From NCBI GenBank assembly GCA_002005505.1, contig MVGU01001116.1, positions 177,501-200,000 on the forward strand: a stretch of DNA of 22,500 nt, in the 5' to 3' direction. A program made the position numbers and the translations under genes. This DNA is from Botryococcus braunii (lineage: Eukaryota; Chlorophyta; Trebouxiophyceae). The notes under the pieces are model-generated. The model made no database searches. It saw only the letters and a list, made by a program, of their open reading frames with translations, and was not told the origin of the DNA. Below, one piece after another: positions 1-22,500 of the stretch; within the stretch, counting starts at the first letter, position 1, and the number at the start of each line of letters is the position of its first letter.

Positions 1-3000
1 CACGGTAGAAGTCTCAAAAGGGTAACAAATTGAGTAGAGGCAACTAACACCATCATTGCATCGGGGTGCAGGACTTTGCCGCCCGACACAGGTGATTCCC
101 CTCCTCCAGCAACGGAAAATCCCGGCGGTTTCCATACGTCTCCCACACAGCGCAGGCCTTATGATTTGTTGGAAGGGCCAACTCCAGTGTTGCTGCATGT
201 GGCAGCCACGCACAACTCCTGGTCACAGCTCACGCCTGTCAGCTCAAGCGCGGCAGCGTGCAAGCAAAGAGAAAAGGGGGTGCTGCTGACGCATTTGAAC
301 GGCCATGAGCGGCTGCCATGCCCATCCACTGGGTGCGGTTGAAGCCGCGAGAGTGTCACCTTCTGTTGCTTCTCTGGCCAGGGGAAGGGGCATGCAGGAG
401 CTGCTGACAAACAGATGCAAAACAGTGCTCACTCTTCAGGGCTTCACTCTTTATTCTAAACGGTGCTCGATCAGGGATTGCTCTGTTACCGAAGAGATAG
501 GCCAGTAGTGCCCGGGGCTGTGGAAGAGATTGCGTGGTGTTGGGAGTGTTCCTCAGCAGCGACAGAGTAGGAGTAGCCGGCATTGGCGCCCGTTGGAATG
601 AGCGTGGGCGTTTCAGGCCGAAGCCGACCCTGGCCCCCCGTAGCATGGAACTGGGTGGGGAGTACAGCGGCAGAAATCGCGCGATGGCATAACAGGTTGA
701 GAATGTCAGTGAGCACGCAGGAGTTTGGACCCTGGGGTGCAGTCGTCAGACGTTGCTAGCACTGTGCCTCCGCCCTTGGGTTCAAAACCAAATTTAGAAC
801 AGGGGAGTTTTCAAAGCTTGTCCGAGTGTAGACCCCCCGCCTTGGTCAACAAGGAGCGATGGGAAGGCGTTGTCTCGTCAGCCCTCTCCCTTTTCGCGGA
901 CCTTCCCATCTCTTGTGCATAGCCATACCCGAAATAAAAGCTCGCTTGGCCCCCCTATAACGGGTACCAAGGCACAGCAAGGAGCAGCCGCGACTGGACC
1001 ACGAAACCTTGGGTGGTACTCACGTCATATGTAGCTACAGGAAGCTCAAGGCCACCTGAATCGCACATTCGTGACAATGGCCTATACAGTCCTCTGGGGG
1101 TTAGCAGCTGCATATGGTCCCCATTGCAGCCCCTTGGGCCCGTTCACGTGAGGCACGAGCGGCTCAGAAGCAGCCCCGTCCCGGCCAGTATATGTAAGGG
1201 CTTATCGGGAGTTGGGGTTTATCAGAAACGGTGATAGGCACTTGGGGTGCGCACCTAATAAATTCACCAGTCGGTATCATATTTAGCGTTTGTCTCGTTT
1301 TTAATTATTCTGGTCCACCGCCCGCCGGGGCTGTGAGCGTGTGCATCAAGGCCTACAAGCTGTAGCTGAAGGTGCCGACGGTCGTGACAACATTCCAGTT
1401 GAGAGACCGCCTGGGTAGCAGCGCTTGGGGTAAGCAGACAGCTCTCGGCATTGACAGAGTTGTGATGGGCAACACTGACACAGTTATGTGTGATGGACAA
1501 GACTTACAGCGTTAGGTATAGTTGCTGTGTCTGTGGCTGTTTCTGTTGTTGTACTGACCTCAAATGGCTGCTGAGAAGGGTATTGAGGCTTTCTTTACCG
1601 TTCAGAGATTCCCTCTGGAATGTGCGGTAGATCTGCGTGACTTTGATGACGGGGTAGATTTAGATGAAGAGTCGTTTTCTGCGAGAAGAGGCTGACAGCG
1701 TGATGCATGTGTGGTCTTGTATGTACGTCCTTAAACGATACAGGTTGCGTGACAGTACTTGCAAGAATGAATGAGTAGGGGAGGATATTGCTGTGAGTAT
1801 GTAAACTGCATGACCACATGTGCGAAGTCATTATGAACGCCGGGCCTTCTCCGTTAACTTTACAATCCTGCCGTATGTAGGACGCGGATATTGATGCAGA
1901 CTCATTTTTACCACCGGGCCTTTTTAATGGAGAACTTAACAATTCTGCCATATACAGGGAGTATGGTGCAGCTATATGCCATATGCCCAGATTTCAGATG
2001 CCTACTTGGCCAACAATGATTCGCAAAGAGTAAGGCGTTGGGGCGGGCAATGCATGCCTCCGCCATCAGACACCACTAAGTGGCCCTAATGACACTACAC
2101 TACCAACTCAAGGAATGCTGTAGCATTATCTCCGCTCCCCAGACCCTACCCGGCTCGGGGGACAGCCTGGTCCCCTTGGAGATACCCTGGTCTGTGGCTG
2201 CTGTGAAGCCTATCATGAGGCCCATTTAAGTGTGCAATTCACCACATGCAGCACCACCGAAGGTTAAAAGGTTTTCTTGGAAGTCTTGAAGATACAATGT
2301 TGCTGGCTGACATCCGTTGGAATATTCCATGTAACTGCGGACGTGTCAGCGTGATGAAAGGGAACCCCCTTTTGGGAGTCTGACATACACACAGTTATGG
2401 GTATACACCTGCCCCCCAAACATGTTGTGGGGAGTAAGAACTACACGGCATCATGGCCTTCAATTACTTGGTACAAATGTTGGATACACTATATATTCCT
2501 TCCCTCCCTCTGCACCTCCTCCCCAATGCAGCTAGTCTCTCCTGTCCACGTGCCCTTGTCCGGCCATGCTCTCATTATCTCCCTTTCAACAGTTGTTCTC
2601 TCTTGTTTTTCCCTCTTATCTGCTCCCCCTCCTTCAGGTTGTCCCTCTTGTTTGCCTCCCCACGTCCTGCCATGCTCTCATCTTCGATCCCCTTCTCCAG
2701 CAATCGTCTCTTGTTCACTCCCCCTCGTCCGCCTACTATCTCGTTCGTCTTCAATCTCCAGCCTACCAATGCTGTTCCTTTCCCCTTCCCCGGCTAGTCT
2801 CTGGTTCTCTACCTACATGGGTGCATGTGCAAAAGGTTGGCTGGCAAATCCCCGCCATCAAAATTGCATGCCCAGCTAACTGCTGAGCGCACCACTGACT
2901 AGATGATGGAGCAGTAACAGCATGTCACAACCTAGGCCACGCCCCAAGGTCGTCACACGATGTTGCAGCGCACCTTTTAACTTTTCTCTACAAGAGCAGA

Positions 3001-3212
3001 TCAAAGTGCTCTTGGCTTCCTCTCGGAAGAAAAGTGGGACGCATCTGCAAAACATTACGGCACAGGGTTTCCGTGTCCGCTGTATTTCACTTGCCTTCTA
3101 AGCGAAGTGAAACCTCAATGTGTCAGGGTTATCAATATGGTACAAGGGGCATTGCAGGGGCCCCTTCACGAAAGACTGCAAAAGGCCTTCTGGCATGGAG
3201 TAGCCCAACAAT
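1..3212. other. Non-coding flank, no supported gene
   Basis: No open frame in this stretch looks like a conserved protein. The longest, about 160 codons near 2397-2879 on the plus strand, is pyrimidine-rich low-complexity sequence. The stretch is downstream of the stop codon of the minus-strand RAB3GAP1-like gene, so its right end should include that gene's 3' UTR. I saw no AATAAA on the minus strand in the few hundred bases after the stop. The remainder is ordinary mixed-composition sequence with no transposon that I recognise. Confidence 0.6.
2540..2770. repeat. Imperfect direct duplication in pyrimidine-rich DNA
   Basis: The block CCATGCTCTCAT followed by a pyrimidine stretch and a TTGTTCTCTCTTG/TCGTCTCTTG element occurs near 2563 and again near 2671, about 108 bp apart, with many differences. 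It reads as an old tandem duplication in a C/T-rich region. It has no evident coding role. Confidence 0.4.
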
Positions 3213-17292
<14,080 letters not shown>

Positions 17293-18008
17293 ATCACCTA
17301 ATGGATATGCATCGCAGGGTCTTGTTGCGTGACTTGCGATGTAGCAACCGGAAGTACATGCCCGGCAAATCCAGTAACAGACAACTGATCTGGAAGGGAA
17401 AGGTGAGATGGAAATAAAACCTGACAATGTGCTCAATAGAACACAAATTGTCGAGGCACCTGACAAGGCAAAACTATAGTTAAATAAGAATTACTCGGCA
17501 GCGACATTGGTTCGCCACAACCCCATATCTCCAATTGACCAACGAATACTTCCCAGTTACATTAAAGACAATAAGCTGAAGAAAGCCACTTGCCTTCAAA
17601 TGTGTGTGTGGACGCAACGTCGGAACCCTGACTAGGTGCGTCTTGGGCCATGGCACATGATCCCTCTGGGTTCCTAGGGAAGTGGAGCGTCTCCCTGCGC
17701 AACAGTTGCCCCGCCGGGGACGTTGCGAGTCTTCCCCCACCATTCAGCACCGTCTAATCTTTAAACAGCAAATGAAGCATACTCAATGCGTAGTCCACCC
17801 TGTCTCATACATTCCATATACACAACCAAAGGACCGTAAAATGGACTGGACATGGGGACTTAAAAACAACCTACCCAAAAGAATGGTGAAAAACATAAAT
17901 GACGGGTTCGCGGTCACAACATGCTTCACTCTTCATCTGAATCACAGGCAGAAGAGAAAGAGCAGGGGAACACACATCCACACATTCGCGCACGTATGCG
18001 CGCACGCG

Positions 18009-18040
<32 letters not shown>
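17293..18040. other. Upstream flank of the RAB3GAP1-like gene
   Basis: The stretch contains a strong minus-strand 3' splice site, polypyrimidine then CCTTCCAG ending at 17390. It also has a possible upstream exon near 17652-17590 beginning MAQDAPSQGSDVASTHTFEG. A phase-2 donor AA|GTGGCT there would fit the phase-2 acceptor at 17390, but that donor is weak. Otherwise I see no recognisable gene or promoter element. Confidence 0.35.

Positions 18041-18043
<3 letters not shown>
18001..18043. repeat. (CG)n-(CA)n alternating tract
   Basis: CGCACGCGCGCGCGCG followed by about 14 CA units. It lies at or just beyond the presumed end of the retroelement LTR. Confidence 0.95.
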
Positions 18044-18532
18044 TGAAACAAAGGGAGACGTGTATGCAAGTTTAATAATAAGAGATACTAGGGTTTAAGG
18101 AAGGGGTGACACCGCGAGACAGTAAACGTGACGCCGATTCCTCTTACAATACGCAGCTCCTCCTCACGCAGGCGATTCCGAGTCTCCAATAAACAATATG
18201 GCCAACGCCAATACAATATAATATGCAACAGATATATCCAGGCCCCAAAGATAAGTGTGTCTCTCGAAGTGTGAGTCCAACTTGTGGTGAACCCGGCTAC
18301 ATCGCCCTTCTATGTGATGCTCTCGCGAGCACCACGAGAAGGATGACGAGAGGGCATCCTTTTGGACATTTCATGAACATCCTATATTGTAAAGCTTCTC
18401 GTAGTACGACGTGCGTGAAGACACATGCGCACACATGCAGGCGTGCACGTAATTCGAAAGACCTGCACATAATTCGAAAGGCGAGCCGCATGAGGTACGC
18501 AGACGCGGCACCGCACGCGTCACCTCACTACA
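18044..18532 (-). repeat. Putative 3' LTR of the chromovirus
   Basis: The minus strand starts TGTAGTGAGGTG at 18532 right after the polypurine tract. It contains an A/T-rich promoter-like stretch (TATATCTGTTGCATATTATA) near 18240-18210. Its end could be TTTCA at about 18044, just before the (CA)n tract, giving roughly 490 bp. A short internal duplication, TTCGAATTATGTGCAGG / TTCGAATTACGTGCACG (plus strand about 18448-18480), lies within it. The far edge is a guess because no partner LTR is in the window. Confidence 0.5.
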
Positions 18533-18547
18533 TACTCCCCCCCCTAT
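18533..18547 (-). promoter_or_regulatory. Putative polypurine tract of the chromovirus
   Basis: On the minus strand the sequence reads AATAGGGGGGGGAGTA directly before TGTAGTGAGG. A G-rich purine run next to a TG is the expected plus-strand primer site bordering a 3' LTR. Its position about 500 bases after the pol stop fits, but no second LTR is available to confirm the edge. Confidence 0.6.
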
Positions 18548-18776
18548 TCCTGTGCGTCCCCGCGCAGAAGGCAGAGCGCAACAAAACAACAAAAGACCTT
18601 CCAACATGCGGAGACTCAGAACACTACCTACGGGCAACCCGCCTCCCGTGTTGCCAGACCCCAGCCGATCGCTGCGTATCGGGGTCCCCACCATATAGAA
18701 ATAAGAATAAGTATCATTCATGACAAACATGACAAAAGACGAAACGGAGGAAACAGCTAAGTCCACGTAGAGCCAA

Positions 18777-18816
18777 AAGTCCAGAAGTTCATAAGTCGAG
18801 AAGTCCACAAGTCCAT
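18777..18816. repeat. Five 8-bp tandem units in the retroelement 3' untranslated region
   Basis: AAGTCCAG, AAGTTCAT, AAGTCGAG, AAGTCCAC and AAGTCCAT follow one another with exact 8-bp spacing. More diverged AAGTTC/AAGTCC copies extend to about 18860. The block lies between the pol stop and the polypurine tract. Confidence 0.9.
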
Positions 18817-19041
18817 AAGGCAAAGTTCAAGTGAGGTTCAAACCAAGTTCGAGTCCAAAGTTCCGTGTCCAGTGGCAATGAAGTGAAGCGGCCATGTCGA
18901 GCCTAATGTGCACAATGATCTATCCAGGTAAGGGACCCATGGTCCACCCTACCGGGTAAGGCAGCCTTACCCTAGCCTATCCACAGTCCATATGGCCATA
19001 CAGAGAGACCCCTCCAAGGAGGGCCAACCGGTCGACGGGGC

Positions 19042-20111
19042 CTAAGGGCGAATCCGAGGGATTGTGCCCCTGGGAGGCAATGGAGGCAACCCGTGACTCC
19101 CTCTGTACTGCTCCACTTGCTGGCGGCAGCGCGTAAAATTCGTGAGTGGTTCCCACGTATCGTCGTCGGGCGTGTAACCTTTCCATCGCACAATTTTTGC
19201 ATATGCGGGGTTCCATCCGGGTCGTAGAGAGTGCGGCCGCGGTCGTCCATGAGTGGCTTGTGGTCCACAATGCCACCAATCTCGTATTCGATATGGTCGT
19301 TGACGAGGTGCGGGGGCGGCGGCGGCGGGCGCACACGTGCGACATCAGCGGTACGGTAGGGGGTGAGGAAGTTGACATTCACGGTCGGATGATACCGGTC
19401 GTAGCCGTCTGGAAACTCCAAGCGGTACGCGTTGGGGCCAGGCGAGCTAAGGACCTTGAAGGGTCCCACACGCCGAGGCGCAAACTTCTGTGGAAGTTTC
19501 CTGTGAACTGCAAAGAAGTCCCGATCCACAAGCACGTAGTCACCCGGCGCAATCGACACATCGCTGCGACGCCTATTTGCATAGGCAGTTTGCCGGTCCT
19601 GGGCTGCAGCCAAAAACTTTTGTGCCCGTCGGATGTCCAAACCCATCTTCCTCACAAACTCATCCGCACTCCCAACTCCAGTTTTTCCCAAGTGCCCATT
19701 TGCAAACGGGACGTTCGGATCTTGACCATATGTAAGCCTGAAGGGTGTTGTGTTGATAGAAGTTTGCCAAGAGTTATTGTACGCAAATTCGGCTTCGGGC
19801 AAATAACTATCCCAATCCCTTCCATGATCTGCAACATAATGTTTCAGATAGTCTCCCAAAATGCGGTTTGTCCTTTCAGTTTGCCCATCTGTTTGAGGAT
19901 GGAAGGCAGTTGAAAGGGCAGGCCGACATCCCGTAAGTTCATGTAACGCCTTCATAAACTTACTCACAAAGCGGGGGTCCCGATCAGAAACAATTTCCTC
20001 CGGATATCCATGATACATCCATACCCATGTCCTTAACAATTGTGCTAGAGTATAAGCATCAGCATTCAGTGTTGTAGCAGCAAAATGAGCACACTTGTTA
20101 AGCCTATCCAC
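19042..20111 (-). pseudogene. pol: Ty3/gypsy pol fragment 2: integrase core, C-terminal domain and frameshifted chromodomain
   Basis: After an in-frame TGA just upstream, the integrase core continues: DRLNKCAHF, D43 in VSDRDPRF and E79 in TDGQTER complete the DDE triad. The C-terminal DNA-binding part has GDYVLVDRDFF and PRRVGPFKVL. At about residue 300 (near 19204) the frame shifts. The chromodomain resumes in another minus-strand frame as KIVRWKGYTPDDDTWEPL from about 19197 and ends at a TAG at 19044-19042. The uninterrupted frame that continues to 18972 is therefore out of register over its last 80 codons. The GTG at 20111 is not a true start. Confidence 0.9.
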
Positions 20112-20127
20112 GACAAATCAAATAGCA

Positions 20128-21768
20128 TCATTTCCACTTGAGGTTGGTAATAAAGTCCATAGACACACTTTGCCACTTCCTTGCTGGTATTTGTAAGGGG
20201 TGAAGAAGACCAGCAGGCAAAGTATTCCGAGCCTTGACTCGTTGACAAGAGTCACAATGAGCAACATAGGCTTTGACATCCTCATACATTCCCGGCCAAT
20301 ACCATTCCCTTGTGAGAAGCTCATACATGCGAGTTACTCCAGGGTGGCCAACATGAGGCGGGTCATGCAATGCTTCCAAAATTCCACGTCGCAGATTCTC
20401 AACAACAAGTTCCCCATTCTTCCTTTCCTCAAACAATGCAGGAACATACTTCCGTCCATTCCTTTCCCAAAAGCCTCCCTTAAGACTAACCTTCCGACGA
20501 TTCGCGCGCACTGCCAACCAAGGATCATCTGTGTAAGCCTTCCCAAGTTTTCCAAGTAAGGTTTCGTACCCATCGGTATCGGGGGTGAGCTCACTTGGGC
20601 TGGCCAACCCAATTTGCTCCATCGTGCCGAGGGGGTCTTGGACCTCCTGAGCGGGCTCCGTGACTTTTCGAACCTTGCGGGACCGAGCTGCATCCAATCT
20701 GGAGGGGGTGAGGCAGTCCGGAGAGGGGCGCGTACGCTTGCGCCGGAGGGCAACCCCGGCCACTACTCCATTGTCCCTCCCCCCAGATCCAGGGTGACCA
20801 TGTTGAGTGAAACACCCGGAGAGCGGGTCCGCAATGTTGGTCTTTCCCGGTTCCCATACCCATTCAATCTCAAACTCCTGCAGGCGCTCGGCCCACCGAG
20901 CCCTCCGAGGACTAAGCCCAACCTGTTGACCCAAGAAGGTATTACACTTGTGATCCGTTACCACTGTCACTGGCTTCCCCAAAAGATAACATCTCCATTC
21001 CGTGAGAGCATACACCACAGCCAATAATTCCCGTTCCGTGGCACTGTAGTTCCTCTCGCTTGCTCCCAACTTCTTGCTAAAATAAGCACAAACCTTCCCA
21101 TCTTGAAACAACACAGCTCCCACGCCGTAATCGCATGCGTCGCACACCACCTTGAATGGCCGACGTACATCCGGGAGTGTCAGGATAGGGGCTCTTACCA
21201 ATGCTTCCTTGATTTTGGTGAATGCTTCCTGTTGCTCCTGTCCCCACTTCCAAGGTGCCTTTGCTCCAGAGAGAGCGGTCAATGGGGTTGCTAGGATACT
21301 ATAGTTTTGGATGAATTTGCGAAAATAGTTAGACAACCCCAAAAACCTTCTAACTTCCGTTACGTTTGTGGGTGAAGGCCACTCTTGCACCACCTTGACT
21401 TTATCCATATCCACTTCCAATCCATTTGCACCAATAATGTGTCCCAAGTACTTCAATTGGTTCTCAAAGAAAGAACATTTAACAAGTTTTGCCAAGAGTT
21501 GATGTTCACGCAGACGGGTGAAAACTCTCTCCAACTGCCCCAAGTGTTCATCTTCCGTTTTGCTGTAAATGAGCACATCATCTAAATACACCACCACAAA
21601 TCCTTCCCTTATAAAGTCATGAAAGACTTCATTCATCAACCTCTGAAATGTGGCGGGGGCATTTGTCAGACCAAAGGGGAGAACAAGAAATTCGTACAAA
21701 CCAAAAGGGGTCCGAAAGGCAGTCTTTGGCACATCCTCCTTCCGAAGCCTGACCTGATGGTATCTGTT
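20128..21768 (-). pseudogene. pol: Ty3/gypsy pol fragment 1: reverse transcriptase, RNase H, integrase zinc finger
   Basis: The homologous frame begins near 21767 (YHQVRLRKEDVPKTAFRTPF); numbering here starts at the Met codon at 21732. The Y-L-D-D catalytic box is at residues 49-52 and the Y-L-G-H motif near 95. RNase H residues are D198 (VCDACDYGVGAVL), E234 (ATERELLAV), D260 (TDHK) and D302 (NIADPLSG). The integrase H-H-C-C zinc finger is at H456/H460 and C493/C496 (CDSC). D526 in SMDFIT is the first Asp of the DDE triad. A net frameshift follows within four codons and the frame stops at 20130-20128. Most of the reverse transcriptase fingers, including the first catalytic Asp region, is missing upstream. 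Confidence 0.92.
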
Positions 21769-21788
21769 AGGTTATGGGCATTCGGCAT

Positions 21789-21926
21789 CACCTGTAAGCA
21801 AGCAGACAGGTCGTAAGTTCGTGCCTCTCCAGCTACAGTCCTTGACGACTGTCTGCTCTTTAGACACATGCAACTGCATGAACAAGACTGGCATCCTTAT
21901 GTGCCCAGTATCTTTCCAAACCAGTT
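21789..21926. repeat. 138-bp direct repeat, copy 1
   Basis: Identical over all 138 bases to 22121-22258. It starts CACCTGTAAGCAAGCAGACA and ends CTTTCCAAACCAGTT. It contains the perfect inverted pair AGCAGACAG / CTGTCTGCT and the short palindrome CATGCA-AC-TGCATG. It lies 22 bp from the end of reverse transcriptase homology. Confidence 0.98.
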
Positions 21927-22120
21927 CCGTTACATGTTGATCTGTCAATGAGCATCTACACACGGATAAGCTCCTGACGGCTGAAAGCAAGTACCTTCCT
22001 ATACTCAATCAAGACTCCGTCCCTTAGCTGTTTGGGAGACTTGATTGTACACTAAGATGGTTCACTTACAAACAAGCAATCAAACATGAACACATTACCA
22101 ATACACACCCTGCGTCACCG

Positions 22121-22258
22121 CACCTGTAAGCAAGCAGACAGGTCGTAAGTTCGTGCCTCTCCAGCTACAGTCCTTGACGACTGTCTGCTCTTTAGACACA
22201 TGCAACTGCATGAACAAGACTGGCATCCTTATGTGCCCAGTATCTTTCCAAACCAGTT
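22121..22258. repeat. 138-bp direct repeat, copy 2
   Basis: Exact copy of 21789-21926 in the same orientation, 332 bp further on, with 194 bp of unrelated sequence between the copies. Flanking bases differ at both edges (GGCAT and CCGTT for copy 1, CACCG and GCTCG for copy 2), so the edges are sharp. Confidence 0.98.
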
Positions 22259-22500
22259 GCTCGACTATGCGGTGATCGCAGCTTTAATAGTCCTTTCACA
22301 CTAACGCGTAATCTAGATCAGATTGTACCTTATATTCGAAATAGACCTCATCCGAACGTGTCTTGAGGTACCTTATGTGGATAGTGGACCCGTATCTTAA
22401 TAATGTACATTTGAAGATCACCTAAAGCACAAGGCATTCTATAATGTATGTTCACAACTCAACAGTATCCAGACAGTAAGTCCAAGCTTGAAAACACTTT
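22259..22500. other. Unassigned sequence to window end
   Basis: A/T-rich sequence with no open frame of note and no reverse transcriptase motif on the minus strand. I cannot say whether it belongs to the element carrying the 138-bp repeats or is host DNA. Confidence 0.5.

Larger units (their letters stand above)
18044..21768 (-). mobile_element. 5'-truncated, decayed Ty3/gypsy chromovirus
   Basis: Reading the minus strand: reverse transcriptase from the G-Y-H-Q region, RNase H, integrase, a chromodomain, a pol stop at 19044-19042, an untranslated stretch with an 8-bp repeat, a polypurine tract and a putative 3' LTR. The chromodomain after integrase places it in the chromovirus branch of Ty3/gypsy. 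Gag, protease, the first part of reverse transcriptase and the 5' LTR are absent from the window; the homology stops at about 21767. Neither end is confirmed by a target-site duplication. With several inactivating changes it is not an autonomous copy. Confidence 0.9.

Noticed and set aside
356..716. Minus-strand open frames of 76 and 96 codons near the left end
   Set aside because: They are short, overlap each other, have no recognised motif and no splice or codon evidence.
19146..19913. 255-codon plus-strand open frame opposite integrase
   Set aside because: The minus strand carries clear integrase and chromodomain motifs; this frame has none.
21789..22258. CRISPR array or two-LTR complete retroelement
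   Set aside because: Only two copies, each 138 bp with a 194-bp spacer, is not a CRISPR. For an LTR pair, primer binding site, polypurine tract and target-site duplication are not seen.

Overview
The window looks like nuclear DNA of a eukaryote, most likely an alga of the green lineage. The evidence is spliced genes with GT-AG introns, long (CA)n, (GT)n, (TC)n and (GA)n microsatellites, and a decayed Ty3/gypsy chromovirus. The one recognisable host gene resembles the plant form of its family more than the animal form, judged from remembered motifs. The species cannot be named from the sequence alone.

Layout. Bases 1-3212 hold no gene I can support. Bases 3213-17292 (possibly to 17389) on the minus strand hold one multi-exon gene that I read as the catalytic subunit of the Rab3 GTPase-activating protein (RAB3GAP1-like). 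Its pieces run in the family order from 17.3 kb down to 3.2 kb: an N-terminal acidic/aromatic start, a WFGVDIFLTLAP segment, an FWPAFVPF segment, an RLTYATSW segment with an acidic stretch, a DPI/GVHLEVVW junction, an LLHQKLHMLQIC segment, the SDMQAFKAANP catalytic core, the EHALHFLE core and a C-terminal helix region. Six consecutive-exon junctions match in reading phase with acceptable GT/AG sites (two of these sites are weak), so the order is not chance. One segment, between 15265 and 13222, was not found with confidence.

Most introns of this gene carry at least one large microsatellite. The intron between the last two exons holds a compound (TC)n/(CA)n tract of about 680 bp. One intron holds a degenerate 21-bp minisatellite and another a (GGA/GAA) purine block.

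Bases 17390-18040 are the upstream flank. About 18050-21768 on the minus strand is a 5'-truncated Ty3/gypsy chromovirus: reverse transcriptase, RNase H, integrase, chromodomain, a G-rich polypurine tract and a putative 3' LTR. Its pol is broken by a frameshift and an in-frame stop between zinc finger/first catalytic Asp and the rest of integrase, and by a second frameshift in the chromodomain. The LTR points toward the RAB3GAP1-like gene. Bases 21769-22500 are not retroelement pol and contain two identical 138-bp direct repeats.

The gene product would act with a RAB3GAP2-type partner on Rab GTPases in membrane traffic and autophagy. That is family knowledge, not something seen here. I found no RNA gene and no CRISPR array.
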